NCBI RefSeq assembly: GCF_003865075.1
Contig: NZ_BHWB01000014.1
Span: forward strand, 1 to 64,000
Length of the DNA stretch: 64,000 nt
Reading direction: 5' to 3'
Source: Bacteroides faecalis
GTDB lineage: Bacteria > Bacteroidota > Bacteroidia > Bacteroidales > Bacteroidaceae
This document shows positions 39,184 through 47,765 of this stretch, one piece after another; position 1 is the first letter of the stretch; every line of letters begins with the position of its first letter. Below the pieces are notes generated by a model. The model saw only the letters and a list, made by a program, of their open reading frames with translations, was not told the origin of the DNA and searched no databases. The translations under genes and the position numbers were made by a program.

Positions 39184-39408
39184 ATGATGGAGAAAACTAA
39201 AATTGGCGTAAATGCTGGAAAAGTATGGCGTATCTTAAATGAAAAAGGTGAACTGTCTATGTTTGACTTATGTCGCGACTTGGGTTTGACATTTGAAGAT
39301 GTAGTTCTGGCTATCGGTTGGTTAGCTAGGGAAAACAAAATCTTTCTTCGGAAAAGAGATGAAATGCTTTTTGCAAGTATTGAGAACATAGAATTTACAT
39401 TTGGTTGA
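39184..39408 (+). CDS. Small winged helix-turn-helix protein
   Basis: A 74-residue protein consisting almost wholly of a winged helix (VWRILNEKGELSMFDLCRDL, LAIGWLARENKIFLRKRDEM). This matches the DUF2582-type winged helix proteins that are common and highly conserved in Bacteroides. An ATG at 39187 is an equal alternative start. It has a consensus promoter. The target is unknown; binding to nucleic acid is likely from the fold only. Confidence 0.8.
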   Translation: MMEKTKIGVNAGKVWRILNEKGELSMFDLCRDLGLTFEDVVLAIGWLARENKIFLRKRDEMLFASIENIEFTFG

Positions 39409-39512
39409 AATGGATCTGTTTGTATGCAGGTTGGTGTCCACCCGATTATTTACACTGTTGAAAACTTAATAAGGTGGATGAATGGAATTCACTGTGTTTT
39501 GATCTTTATCTT

Positions 39513-39555
39513 CTCATAAGAACCTGCTTTTATGAGCCGTTTAATCTATTTTTTA
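39513..39555 (+). terminator. Weak candidate hairpin between the winged-helix gene and the peptide transporter
   Basis: CTCATAA (39513-39519) pairs with TTATGAG (39529-39535), followed by a T-rich stretch ending TTTTTT near 39554. The stem is only 7 bp. Confidence 0.35.
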
Positions 39556-39563
39556 TACCTTTG
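39556..39563 (+). promoter_or_regulatory. -7 box of the peptide transporter gene
   Basis: TACCTTTG, 29 bp before the ATG at 39593. No good -33 element. Confidence 0.45.
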
Positions 39564-39592
39564 CAACTCGTAAACTACTAACATTTATATTT

Positions 39593-41137
39593 ATGAGTGC
39601 ATTGAAAGGGCATCCGAAAGGTCTTTATCTTATTTTTGCAACAAGCACGGCAGAACGTTTCAGTTATTACGGTATGCGTGCCATTTTCATTCTTTTCCTG
39701 ACACAAGCTTTAATGTTTGATAAAGAAGCTGCGGCATCGATTTATGGCAGCTATACCGGATTAGTTTATCTGACTCCCTTGATCGGTGGTTATATTGCCG
39801 ATAAATATTGGGGAATTCGTCGTTCGGTATTCTGGGGAGCAGTGATGATGGCAGTCGGACAATTCATGATGTTTATGAGTGCCTCTACATTGGATAATAC
39901 TCAACTCGCACATTGGCTAATGTATGGAGGGCTTGGCTTCCTTATATTAGGTAATGGTTGTTTTAAGCCTACCGTTTCTTCCCTTGTCGGACAACTTTAT
40001 GAACCGGGAGATAAACGTCTCGATACTGCTTATACTATCTTTTATATGGGAGTAAACGTCGGTTCTTTTGCTGCCCCTTTAATCTGCGGATATTTGGGAG
40101 AAACCGGAAACCCACAGGATTTTAAATGGGGATTTCTTGCATCCGGTATTATGACACTATTCACAGTAATCCTTTTTGAAACTCAGAAGAACAAATATCT
40201 TTTCAATCCTTCCGGAGAACCTATTGGTATTATTCCTGACGCAAAACGTGAAAAGAAAGAAGATAAAGCCGAGCACATCCTACACCCGAAGATGAATTCG
40301 GCAACCAAGTGGCGTAATGGTATTATCATCACTCTGCTGACAGCCGTTCTATTAGTTTGCTTCAGCTATGCTTTTAGCGGAGATTGGGTAAGTATCGGTA
40401 TTTTTACCGCTTGTATTGTATTCCCTATTCTTATTCTGTTGGATGGCTCATTGACGAAAGTTGAACGCAGTCGTATTTTTGTGATTTATATTGTAGCTTT
40501 CTTTGTTATATTCTTTTGGGCTGCCTACGAACAGGCCGGTGCTTCTCTGACACTTTTTGCAGCTGAACAAACCAATCGTGATATTTTAGGTTGGGAAATG
40601 CCGGCTTCCTGGTTCCAATCCTTCAATCCGCTTTTTGTTGTATTGTTGGCTTATATTATGCCGGAAATATGGAATTTTCTGAATAAGCGCAAAATGGAAC
40701 CGTCTTCTCCGACCAAACAAGCGATCGGCTTACTTCTCCTTTCATTGGGATATCTTTTTATTTGCTTTGGAGTGAAAGATGCGATTCCCGGTGTGAAAGT
40801 TAGTATGTTTTGGCTGACAGGTCTTTATTTTATTCACACAATGGGTGAACTGGCATTGTCTCCTATAGGGCTTTCGATGGTCAATCGACTCAGCCCGTTG
40901 CGCTTTGCTTCCCTGATGATGGGTATCTGGTATCTTTCTACAGCCACAGCCAATAAGTTTGCAGGTATGCTGGGCGGACTTTATCCCGAAGATGGAAAGG
41001 TAAAATCAATTCTTGGTTTTCAGATTGCCAGCATGTACGATTTCTTTATGATGTTCGTAGTAATGTCTGGTGTTGCTTCCCTGATTCTGTTCCTCCTTTC
41101 GAAGAAATTACAGAAGATGATGCATGGAGTGGAATAA
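39593..41137 (+). CDS. Proton-dependent peptide transporter (POT/PTR family)
   Basis: A 514-residue inner-membrane carrier. The POT signature ERFSYYGMRAIFILFL is in helix 1, followed by GGYIADKYWG in the 2-3 loop and FYMGVNVGSFAAPLICGYL in helix 5. A late helix carries MGELALSPIGLSMV, also a family mark. It imports di- and tripeptides with protons. Length is normal, with a charged insert of about 35 residues between helices 6 and 7 (DAKREKKEDKAEHI). Confidence 0.93.
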   Translation: MSALKGHPKGLYLIFATSTAERFSYYGMRAIFILFLTQALMFDKEAAASIYGSYTGLVYLTPLIGGYIADKYWGIRRSVFWGAVMMAVGQFMMFMSASTLDNTQLAHWLMYGGLGFLILGNGCFKPTVSSLVGQLYEPGDKRLDTAYTIFYMGVNVGSFAAPLICGYLGETGNPQDFKWGFLASGIMTLFTVILFETQKNKYLFNPSGEPIGIIPDAKREKKEDKAEHILHPKMNSATKWRNGIIITLLTAVLLVCFSYAFSGDWVSIGIFTACIVFPILILLDGSLTKVERSRIFVIYIVAFFVIFFWAAYEQAGASLTLFAAEQTNRDILGWEMPASWFQSFNPLFVVLLAYIMPEIWNFLNKRKMEPSSPTKQAIGLLLLSLGYLFICFGVKDAIPGVKVSMFWLTGLYFIHTMGELALSPIGLSMVNRLSPLRFASLMMGIWYLSTATANKFAGMLGGLYPEDGKVKSILGFQIASMYDFFMMFVVMSGVASLILFLLSKKLQKMMHGVE

Positions 41138-41143
41138 AAATTG

Positions 41144-41151
41144 TACTTTTG
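41144..41151 (+). promoter_or_regulatory. -7 box of the hpt operon
   Basis: TACTTTTG matches TAnnTTTG, 26 bp upstream of the hpt ATG and right after the stop of the peptide transporter. Confidence 0.5.
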
Positions 41152-41177
41152 CCTCAAATTTTTTAAAATAACCGGTT

Positions 41178-41714
41178 ATGAATACCATTCAGATAAAAGA
41201 TAAACAATTTGCTGTTTCTATTAAAGAACAGGATATTCAGAAAGAAGTGATTCGGGTAGCGAACGAAATTAATCGTGATTTGGCTGGTAAGAATCCGCTC
41301 TTCCTTAGTGTGTTGAACGGTTCGTTTATGTTTACTGCCGACTTGCTGAAACATATCACAATCCCTTGCGAAATTTCGTTTGTTAAGCTGGCTTCTTATC
41401 AAGGAGTGACTTCTACGGGAAAGATAAAAGAAGTAATAGGTCTGAATGAAGATATTGCCGGACGTACGGTCGTTATAGTGGAAGATATTGTAGATACGGG
41501 ATTTACTATGCAACGATTGCTGGAAACATTGGGGACACGTAATCCCGAAGCCATTCACATCGCTTCTCTGTTGGTAAAGCCGGATAAACTGAAAGTAGAT
41601 CTGAATATTGAATATGTAGCGATGGAAATACCTAACGACTTTATCGTGGGCTACGGATTGGATTATGACGGTTTCGGGCGTAATTATCCCGATATTTATA
41701 CTGTGATAGATTAA
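41178..41714 (+). CDS. hpt: Hypoxanthine phosphoribosyltransferase
   Basis: A 178-residue purine salvage enzyme that makes IMP (and GMP) from hypoxanthine or guanine and PRPP. The PRPP-binding loop is VVIVEDIVDTGFTM (about residues 95-108). LSVLNGSFMFTADLL is the N-terminal phosphate loop, and FIVGYGLDYDGFGRNYPDI the C-terminal active-site lid. It opens an operon with adk, obg and pgeF, which links purine salvage and nucleotide balance. Confidence 0.95.
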   Translation: MNTIQIKDKQFAVSIKEQDIQKEVIRVANEINRDLAGKNPLFLSVLNGSFMFTADLLKHITIPCEISFVKLASYQGVTSTGKIKEVIGLNEDIAGRTVVIVEDIVDTGFTMQRLLETLGTRNPEAIHIASLLVKPDKLKVDLNIEYVAMEIPNDFIVGYGLDYDGFGRNYPDIYTVID

Positions 41715-41747
41715 AATCAAATACAAATTAAATTTTAGGTAGAAAAG

Positions 41748-42317
41748 ATGTTGAACATTGTAATTTTCGGTGCTCCGGGTTCTGGAAAAGGAACACAGAG
41801 CGAGCGTATTGTAGAGAAGTATGGTATTAATCACATCTCAACAGGAGATGTATTGCGTGCAGAAATTAAGAATGGTACGGAACTGGGCAAAACTGCTAAA
41901 GGCTATATCGATCAGGGTCAATTGATTCCTGACGAATTGATGATTGATATTCTGGCAAGCGTATTTGATGGTTTTAAAGATAGTAAAGGTGTAATTTTCG
42001 ACGGTTTTCCAAGAACAATTGCACAGGCAGAAGCATTGAAGAAGATGTTAGCTGAAAGAGGACAGGATGTTTCTGTTATGTTGGACTTGGAAGTTCCGGA
42101 AGATGAACTGATGACTCGTCTGATAAAACGTGGAAAAGACTCCGGTCGTGCTGACGACAACGAAGAAACAATTAAGAAACGTCTGACTGTTTATCATTCA
42201 CAAACTGCTCCGCTGATCGATTGGTATAAAGGAGAAAAAAAATATCAGCACATCAACGGTTTAGGTACGATGGATGGTATTTTTGCTGATATCTGCAAAG
42301 TAGTAGATAGCATTTAA
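41748..42317 (+). CDS. adk: Adenylate kinase
   Basis: A 189-residue kinase that interconverts AMP, ADP and ATP. The P-loop is GAPGSGKGTQSE; FDGFPRTIAQAEAL binds AMP; the short lid region (RGKDSGRADDNEETIKKRL) lacks zinc cysteines, as in the short-form enzyme. It starts 33 bp after hpt and ends 20 bp before obg. Confidence 0.97.
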   Translation: MLNIVIFGAPGSGKGTQSERIVEKYGINHISTGDVLRAEIKNGTELGKTAKGYIDQGQLIPDELMIDILASVFDGFKDSKGVIFDGFPRTIAQAEALKKMLAERGQDVSVMLDLEVPEDELMTRLIKRGKDSGRADDNEETIKKRLTVYHSQTAPLIDWYKGEKKYQHINGLGTMDGIFADICKVVDSI

Positions 42318-42337
42318 TTAAAAGGAATAGAAAGAAT

Positions 42338-43498
42338 ATGGCTGAATCGAATTTTGTTGATTACGTAAAGATATACTGTCGCTCCGGTAAGGGCGGAAGA
42401 GGCTCTACGCACATGAGGCGCGAGAAATATTGTCCTAACGGAGGTCCCGACGGGGGCGATGGCGGAAGAGGAGGTCATATCATCTTGCGCGGTAACCGTA
42501 ACTATTGGACATTGCTTCACTTGAAGTTCGACCGTCATGCAATGGCGGGACATGGCGAATCGGGAAGTAAGAACCGTAGTTTCGGAAAAGACGGTGCAGA
42601 TAAAGTAATTGAGGTTCCCTGTGGGACGGTCGTTTATAATGCCGAAACCGGGGAATACCTTTGCGATGTGACGGAAGATGGACAAGAAGTGATTCTTCTG
42701 AAAGGTGGAAGAGGTGGCCAGGGTAACTCTCATTTCAAGACAGCTACCCGTCAGGCTCCACGTTTTGCACAGCCGGGGGAACCGATGCAGGAAATGACTG
42801 TTATCATGGAGTTGAAACTTCTTGCTGACGTCGGCTTGGTAGGATTCCCGAATGCGGGAAAGTCTACGCTTCTTTCTGCTATTTCTGCGGCGAAACCGAA
42901 GATTGCGGATTATCCGTTTACTACACTCGAACCTAATCTGGGTATTGTTTCCTATCGTGACGGAAAGTCATTCGTTATGGCGGATATACCCGGAATTATC
43001 GAAGGCGCTAGTCAGGGTAAAGGATTAGGATTGCGTTTCCTGCGTCATATCGAACGTAACTCATTGCTTTTGTTTATGGTTCCTGCAGATAGTGATGATA
43101 TTCGCAAAGAATATGAAGTATTGCTGAACGAACTGGCTACTTTCAATCCTGAAATGCTCGACAAGCAGCGGGTGCTTGCTATTACAAAGAGTGATATGCT
43201 CGATCAGGAATTGATGGATGAGATAGAACCGACGTTGCCCGAAGGCATTCCTCATGTATTTATATCTTCTGTTTCCGGCTTAGGAATTTCCGTATTGAAG
43301 GATATTCTTTGGGAGGAACTGAATAAGGAGAGCAATAAGATAGAAGCAATTGTTCATCGTCCGAAAGATGTAACTAAATTGCAACAAGAACTCAAGGACA
43401 TGGGCGAGGATGAAGATCTTGACTATGAATATGAGGAAGAGTTGGAAGAGGACGAAGACGATTTGGATTACGAATACGAAGACGGGGAAGAAAAATGA
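42338..43498 (+). CDS. obg: Obg family GTPase
   Basis: A 386-residue GTPase involved in large ribosomal subunit assembly. The glycine-rich Obg domain occupies residues 1-157 (YCRSGKGGRGSTHMRREKY, GPDGGDGGRGGHI). The G domain has G1 GFPNAGKST, the switch G3 DIPGIIEGA and G4 TKSD. The C-terminal tail is very acidic (DLDYEYEEELEEDED), as in other Bacteroidetes Obg. The stop overlaps the start of pgeF by 4 bp. Confidence 0.96.
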   Translation: MAESNFVDYVKIYCRSGKGGRGSTHMRREKYCPNGGPDGGDGGRGGHIILRGNRNYWTLLHLKFDRHAMAGHGESGSKNRSFGKDGADKVIEVPCGTVVYNAETGEYLCDVTEDGQEVILLKGGRGGQGNSHFKTATRQAPRFAQPGEPMQEMTVIMELKLLADVGLVGFPNAGKSTLLSAISAAKPKIADYPFTTLEPNLGIVSYRDGKSFVMADIPGIIEGASQGKGLGLRFLRHIERNSLLLFMVPADSDDIRKEYEVLLNELATFNPEMLDKQRVLAITKSDMLDQELMDEIEPTLPEGIPHVFISSVSGLGISVLKDILWEELNKESNKIEAIVHRPKDVTKLQQELKDMGEDEDLDYEYEEELEEDEDDLDYEYEDGEEK

Positions 43499-44307
43499 TC
43501 GCAATTACAAAAGATGAAAGATTGTTGGGATATGAGTTATTAAACTCTTATTCCAACATTTCTCATTTTGTGACTACACGTCGTAAAGGGTGTAGTAAAG
43601 GAAAATATGGTGCATTTAATTGTTCGCCTTATACGGAGGACAAGTCAAAGAATGTTTTGTTGAATCAATTCAATTTGTTGCAAAGCATAAAACATCCTGT
43701 AAAAGACTTAATCATTCCGCAACAGGTTCATAATGACGCTAGTCTGGTGATCGATGATTACTACTTCGAACTTCCGTTGTTTATGAGACGGGTAGTATTG
43801 GAAGGTATCGATGCATTGATAACTGCCAAGCCGGGGTATTGTATTTGTGTCTCAACGGCCGATTGTGTGCCGGTATTACTTTATGATAAAAAACTTCAGG
43901 TAGTGGCTGCTGTTCATGCCGGATGGAAAGGGACTGTGAAACATATTGTTCAAGGAGTACTGTACCACATGAATCAAAAGTTCGGAACCCAAGGAGAGGA
44001 TGTCATTGCTTGTATTGGTCCCAGTATTTCACTCGAATCGTTTGAAGTAGGGGAGGAAGTGTTTGAAGCATTTCGTAAGGAAGATTTTGATATGTCACGC
44101 ATCTCTCTGTGGAAAGAGGAAACGAAAAAACATCATATTGATTTATGGGAAGCAAATCGGATTGAATTGTTGAATTCCGGAGTTCCTGCAAATCAAATTG
44201 AGGTATCGGGTATATGTACCTATAAGAATCACGAAGATTTCTTCTCGGCACGCAGGCTGGGAATTAATTCCGGTCGTATGTTGTCGGGGATTATGATCAA
44301 TGATTGA
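43495..44307 (+). CDS. pgeF: YfiH/PgeF family multicopper oxidase-like protein
   Basis: A 270-residue cytoplasmic protein of the DUF152 family, known as peptidoglycan-editing factor or purine-nucleoside phosphorylase (LACC1-like). The zinc-binding residues are in QQVHND (His), STADCVPVLL (Cys) and AAVHAGWKGTVKHIV (His). The second signature IGPSISLESFEVGEEV is also present. The 4-bp overlap with obg and the presence of hpt and adk favour the purine-related activity, but this is inference. Confidence 0.9.
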   Translation: MIAITKDERLLGYELLNSYSNISHFVTTRRKGCSKGKYGAFNCSPYTEDKSKNVLLNQFNLLQSIKHPVKDLIIPQQVHNDASLVIDDYYFELPLFMRRVVLEGIDALITAKPGYCICVSTADCVPVLLYDKKLQVVAAVHAGWKGTVKHIVQGVLYHMNQKFGTQGEDVIACIGPSISLESFEVGEEVFEAFRKEDFDMSRISLWKEETKKHHIDLWEANRIELLNSGVPANQIEVSGICTYKNHEDFFSARRLGINSGRMLSGIMIND

Positions 44308-44335
44308 GTTTATGCTGTTTTGAAATGTATCTACT

Positions 44336-44998
44336 ATGTTTGAACTAAAAGTATCTCAGGAAATAAGACAAGCTTGTCCGGTGTTTGCCGGAGCTGCTGT
44401 ATATGCGGCAGTCAAAAATTCGACGTACAGTGAAGGGCTTTGGAATGAAATTAATGAATTTACCAGAGAGCTGACTACTACTACACAGATAGATGATATC
44501 AAACTTCAACCTGTAATTGCTGCTACTCGTGAGGCATATAAGCGTTGTGGAAAAGATCCCGGTCGGTATCGCCCTTCGGCAGAAGCCTTACGTCGTCGTT
44601 TGATGCGCGGGATTCCTTTATATCAGATTGATACATTGGTTGATCTTATCAACTTGGTATCTCTTCGTACGGGACATTCTATAGGTGGCTTTGATGCGGA
44701 TAAAATACAGGGAAATCAACTGGAACTGGGAATTGGTAAGGCTAATGAACCATTCGAAGGTATCGGACGAGGTGTGTTGAATATCGAAGGATTACCGGTT
44801 TATCGGGATGCGGTCGGTGGAATAGGTACGCCTACCAGTGATAATGAGAGAACTAAAATGGATATCGGTACGACTCATATTCTTGCTATTGTCAATGGTT
44901 ATAATGGAAAAGAAGGATTGAGAGAAGCTGTTGAAATGATTCAGTCTTTATTGCAGAAATACACAGACTCGGTAGGAGGAGAAATCGTCTATTTTTAA
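44336..44998 (+). CDS. B3/B4 tRNA-editing-type domain protein
   Basis: A 220-residue stand-alone B3/B4 domain, homologous to the editing domain of the PheRS beta subunit. Landmarks are CGKDPGRYRPSAEALRRR, LVDLINLVSLRTGHSIGGFD and the C-terminal ILAIVNGYNGKEGLR. Free-standing members may clear mischarged aminoacyl-tRNA or act on other substrates; the exact activity is not known. It continues the hpt operon at 28 bp spacing. Confidence 0.88.
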   Translation: MFELKVSQEIRQACPVFAGAAVYAAVKNSTYSEGLWNEINEFTRELTTTTQIDDIKLQPVIAATREAYKRCGKDPGRYRPSAEALRRRLMRGIPLYQIDTLVDLINLVSLRTGHSIGGFDADKIQGNQLELGIGKANEPFEGIGRGVLNIEGLPVYRDAVGGIGTPTSDNERTKMDIGTTHILAIVNGYNGKEGLREAVEMIQSLLQKYTDSVGGEIVYF

Positions 44999-45014
44999 TA
45001 AAAGAAGAACAACC

Positions 45015-45650
45015 ATGAAAAACATCACCTTATTAATCGCTATCTTATTTTCTATCTCTATACAGGCACAAGATAAGCCATCTTTCTCTTCGATGGAAGT
45101 GAACCATATCCGCGTAGTTACTCCGGGACTTTTTTCGCAAAACAAAAGTATTTATTTGCATTTGGATTCTTTGAAAGAAAAGGGCTATGCTTTCCCATTG
45201 CCGGGAGGTAAAGTAATTTCTGCTTATGGTGCTCGTAAAGGACATTCGGGTGCAGATATCAAGACATGTGCTAAAGATACGATCCGTTGTGCTTTCGACG
45301 GAGTAGTGCGTATGTCGAAACCTTATAGTGCTTATGGAAATGTGGTAGTGGTCCGTCATGCTAACGGACTGGAAACTATCTACAGCCATAATTTCCAGAA
45401 TTTAGTTCATAGCGGAGATAAAGTAAAAGCAGGGCAGCCTATCGGTCTGACCGGTCGTACCGGGCGGGCAACTACGGAACATCTGCATTTTGAAACCCGT
45501 ATCAATGGACAGCATTTCAATCCGAATATAATTTTTAATCTGAAAGATGGTACATTACGGAAGGGGTCTATCAAATGCACAAAAAACGGAAATGGAATTA
45601 TTGTGAAACAAAACCAGGACAATAATTGTATTGCTCAGAACAAAAAATAG
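45015..45650 (+). CDS. M23 family (LytM-type) metallopeptidase
   Basis: A 211-residue exported protein with a signal peptide ending SISIQAQD. The catalytic zinc residues are in KGHSGADIK (HxxxD) and the later HLHFETRI (HxH). The intervening GNVVVVRHANGLETIYSHN and GDKVKAGQPIGLTGRTGRAT complete the LytM fold. It would cut peptidoglycan cross-links in the periplasm or act as an amidase activator. It is the last chromosomal core gene before the accessory region. Confidence 0.92.
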   Translation: MKNITLLIAILFSISIQAQDKPSFSSMEVNHIRVVTPGLFSQNKSIYLHLDSLKEKGYAFPLPGGKVISAYGARKGHSGADIKTCAKDTIRCAFDGVVRMSKPYSAYGNVVVVRHANGLETIYSHNFQNLVHSGDKVKAGQPIGLTGRTGRATTEHLHFETRINGQHFNPNIIFNLKDGTLRKGSIKCTKNGNGIIVKQNQDNNCIAQNKK

Positions 45651-45680
45651 CCTCCTGTAAAAAAACAGCATTTTCTCTAT

Positions 45681-45777
45681 CAACCTATCACCGGCATCCG
45701 GTATTCCCTTGTTCATCGGACATTCAAGTGGTGATAGGTTGAAAAAAGACCTATCACCACATCTATCACCTATCACC
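45681..45777. repeat. CTATCACC repeat cluster
   Basis: CTATCACC occurs at 45685-45692, 45751-45758, 45763-45770 and 45770-45777 in direct orientation, and as GGTGATAG at 45730-45737. The first and the inverted copy extend to 12-bp complementary arms, CAACCTATCACC (45681-45692) and GGTGATAGGTTG (45730-45741), able to form a hairpin with a 37-nt loop. Confidence 0.75.
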
Positions 45778-45844
45778 TGATTTATTAATAACATATTAGA
45801 TTAATAAGGTTCGTTTTATTTCTTTTCCACATGTTGTTTCAAGC

Positions 45845-45915
45845 CTTTGAACACATTGTTCTGAGTCTTTGAACACATTGTTTCATATGGGGAAACAAAG
45901 TGTTTTTTCAAGATG
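45845..45915. repeat. Two direct 16-bp repeats plus inverted copy
   Basis: CTTTGAACACATTGTT at 45845-45860 recurs exactly at 45867-45882. A degenerate reverse-oriented copy follows (GAAACAAAGTGTTTTTTCAAG from 45892), so the second repeat and this copy can also pair as a hairpin. Confidence 0.7.
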
Positions 45916-46111
45916 CGCAAATATAGTGCAAACCTATTAAAATTCAAATAGTTATAAAACTAATGTTTTAATCGGATGTGGTGAATAAAGCTAAATAGAG
46001 CATATTTGGGAGTGAGTTATGTTACTTATCTGTTACCTCTTCCAATTTGCCTACTAATCGGATATAAGGCATTAGTTTTCAATATATTGCATTATTCTTC
46101 ATAACTTCAAA

Positions 46112-46154
46112 TACCTCAACAGTAATTAAATTTGTAACTAAAAAAGTTGAGTTA
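46112..46154 (+). promoter_or_regulatory. Integrase promoter bracketed by inverted repeat
   Basis: TAAATTTG at 46127-46134 is a -7 box. It lies between arms TACCTCAAC (46112-46120) and GTTGAGTTA (46146-46154), complementary at 8 of 9 positions. The right arm ends on the A of the ATG start codon. The left arm lies upstream of the transcription start, so this is more likely a DNA operator than an RNA hairpin. Confidence 0.6.
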
Positions 46155-47383
46155 TGAGAAGTACATTCAGAGTGTTGTTTTACACTAAAAATCAATCGAT
46201 TAAGAATGGTAAAGTACCTGTAATGGGACGTATTACCATCAACAAGACCACAGCTTGCTTTAGCTGTAAGAAGGAGGTGTCTATTTCTTTATGGGACGCC
46301 AAAGCTAATAGGGCTAAAGGGAAATCCGAAGAAGCTAGAATGTTAAACCAGGAACTTGATAATGCCAAAGCCCAAATTGCCAAGCATTACCAATACATAT
46401 GCGATCATGACAGTTTTGTCACAGCCAAGAAAGTCTATAGCCGCTATGTCGGTTTTAAAGAAGATTCCCACACCCTTATGGAGCTTTTCAGGGAACAGCT
46501 TGAGTCATACAAGGAGAAAGTAGGCAAGGAAAAGGCAAAAAGCACCTATCTTGGTTTAGTAGCCGATTATAAGAGCGCATTGCTTTTTTTGAAAGACAAA
46601 AAGAATGTTGAGGACATTGCACTTGATGAACTTGACAAAGATTTTATTGAAGACTATTATAATTGGATGTTGGGCACATGCGGCTCGGCCAGTTCTACAG
46701 CATTCGGACGTGTTAATACCATGAAATGGCTAATGCATATCGCTCAAGAGAAAGGTTTAATAAAAGTTCATCCCTTCACGGGTTTTGGATGTAAGCCGGG
46801 ATATAAAAGACGTTCATTTCTCTCTGAAGAAGAACTGCAGAGGCTTATACATGTAGAATTGAGGTATAAACGTCAGCAGGCTATGCGTGACATGCTACTT
46901 TTCATGTGCTTCACAGGCCTCGCCTTCGCAGATCTGAAAGCAATTACTTATAAGAATATCCATACAGATTCTGATGGTGGCACATGGCTCATGGGAAACC
47001 GTATAAAAACAGGCGTAGCATACGTCGTGAAATTATTACCTATAGCAATTGAACTTGTAGAAAAGTATAAGGGTGATAACAAAAAGAAAGATTCTCCTGA
47101 TTGCGTTTTCCCCGTCGGTGATTATGAAACCATGAAAAGTAGTTTTAAGGTTTTAGGGAAAAAGTGTGATTGTAATGTAAATATCACCCCTCATATCGGG
47201 AGACATACCTTTGCAGTTTTGGCTATATTGAAAGGCATGCCGTTAGAAACTTTGCAAAAAGTATTAGGACACAAATCGATTCTTTCCACACAAGTCTATG
47301 CTGAACTGATCAATCCGAAGGTTGGGGAAGATACGGATAGGATGTGCGACAAGATTGGTTCCGTGTATCGCTTGGCCAATTAG
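46154..47383 (+). CDS. ICE tyrosine integrase (IntDOT-like group)
   Basis: A 409-residue tyrosine recombinase, close to the length of CTnDOT integrase. The N-terminal arm-binding domain begins MRSTFRVLFYTKNQ; a SAM-like core-binding domain follows (residues 110-210). The catalytic domain shows HIGRHTFAVLAI (HxxR), GHKSILSTQVYAEL with the nucleophile Tyr. The box I arginine position reads CFTGLAFADL, with Ala in place of Arg, a variation known for Bacteroides integrases such as IntDOT. It would cut and join the ICE ends at the attachment site. Confidence 0.92.
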   Translation: MRSTFRVLFYTKNQSIKNGKVPVMGRITINKTTACFSCKKEVSISLWDAKANRAKGKSEEARMLNQELDNAKAQIAKHYQYICDHDSFVTAKKVYSRYVGFKEDSHTLMELFREQLESYKEKVGKEKAKSTYLGLVADYKSALLFLKDKKNVEDIALDELDKDFIEDYYNWMLGTCGSASSTAFGRVNTMKWLMHIAQEKGLIKVHPFTGFGCKPGYKRRSFLSEEELQRLIHVELRYKRQQAMRDMLLFMCFTGLAFADLKAITYKNIHTDSDGGTWLMGNRIKTGVAYVVKLLPIAIELVEKYKGDNKKKDSPDCVFPVGDYETMKSSFKVLGKKCDCNVNITPHIGRHTFAVLAILKGMPLETLQKVLGHKSILSTQVYAELINPKVGEDTDRMCDKIGSVYRLAN

Positions 47384-47394
47384 AATAAGTATGA

Positions 47395-47430
47395 AAAAAC
47401 ACCCTTCAGCAAATGTTGAAGGGTGTTTTT
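47395..47430. terminator. Bidirectional terminator between integrase and Xis-like genes
   Basis: Arms AAAAACACCCTTCA (47395-47408) and TGAAGGGTGTTTTT (47417-47430) are exact complements with an 8-nt loop. The T and A ends serve both convergent genes. Confidence 0.93.
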
Positions 47431-47448
47431 CGTATTCAGGCAGGTTGC

Positions 47449-47760
47449 TTATTTCAAGTAACGCCTGAAATCTTTATAGTTCTTTTTTAGTACCTCGTAT
47501 AGCCCGCTTTCCGGATAGAGCAGTTTACCCCCGACAGAGGTAATTGAGGTATAAGGTATTGCCTTTTCATCCCGTAGTGTTTGTAATGTACGCTTGGAAA
47601 CATGAAGCATCCGGCATACCTCATCTCCACTCAGATAATGTTCGTCTGCAATCGTCGGACGTATCCGTGCCGCAGCAGCCTCCAGATTTTTTCCTGTCCG
47701 TTTGATCCATCCGGTAAGTTCCTTGAACTCTTCCGAATCTTTAGTGATAATGTCTGCCAT
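47449..47760 (-). CDS. Helix-turn-helix excisionase-like protein
   Basis: A 103-residue DNA-binding protein with a MerR/Xis-type helix-turn-helix (YLSGDEVCRMLHVSKRTLQTLRDEKAIPYTS, here described by its ends) followed by a wing (GGKLLYPES). In CTnDOT-type elements two such small proteins, Xis2c and Xis2d, stimulate excision and regulate the excision operon. It lies 5 bp after a second, related gene that is broken. This copy is intact. Confidence 0.85.
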   Translation of the reverse strand: MADIITKDSEEFKELTGWIKRTGKNLEAAAARIRPTIADEHYLSGDEVCRMLHVSKRTLQTLRDEKAIPYTSITSVGGKLLYPESGLYEVLKKNYKDFRRYLK

Positions 47761-47765
47761 ACTCT

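Larger units (their letters stand above)
45651..46153. other. Repeat-rich left junction region of the ICE
   Basis: No gene is visible. The region joins the core chromosome to the ICE and should contain the left attachment site. It holds five CTATCACC motifs (45685-45777), two 16-bp direct repeats with a 22-bp period (45845-45882) plus a degenerate inverted copy, two TAATCGGAT repeats (45969-45977 and 46055-46063), AGTGAGTTA at 46011-46019, and the integrase promoter. The far end of the ICE is outside the window, so the exact att core cannot be fixed. Confidence 0.7.

Noticed and set aside
41163..41834. 223-codon open frame on the minus strand opposite hpt and adk
   Set aside because: It is antisense to two certain genes, rich in Tyr/Ile/His codons with no family features, and arises from their codon use.
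45681..45882. CRISPR array
   Set aside because: Repeats are 8 or 16 bp, spacing is irregular or 22 bp, and no cas genes are near.
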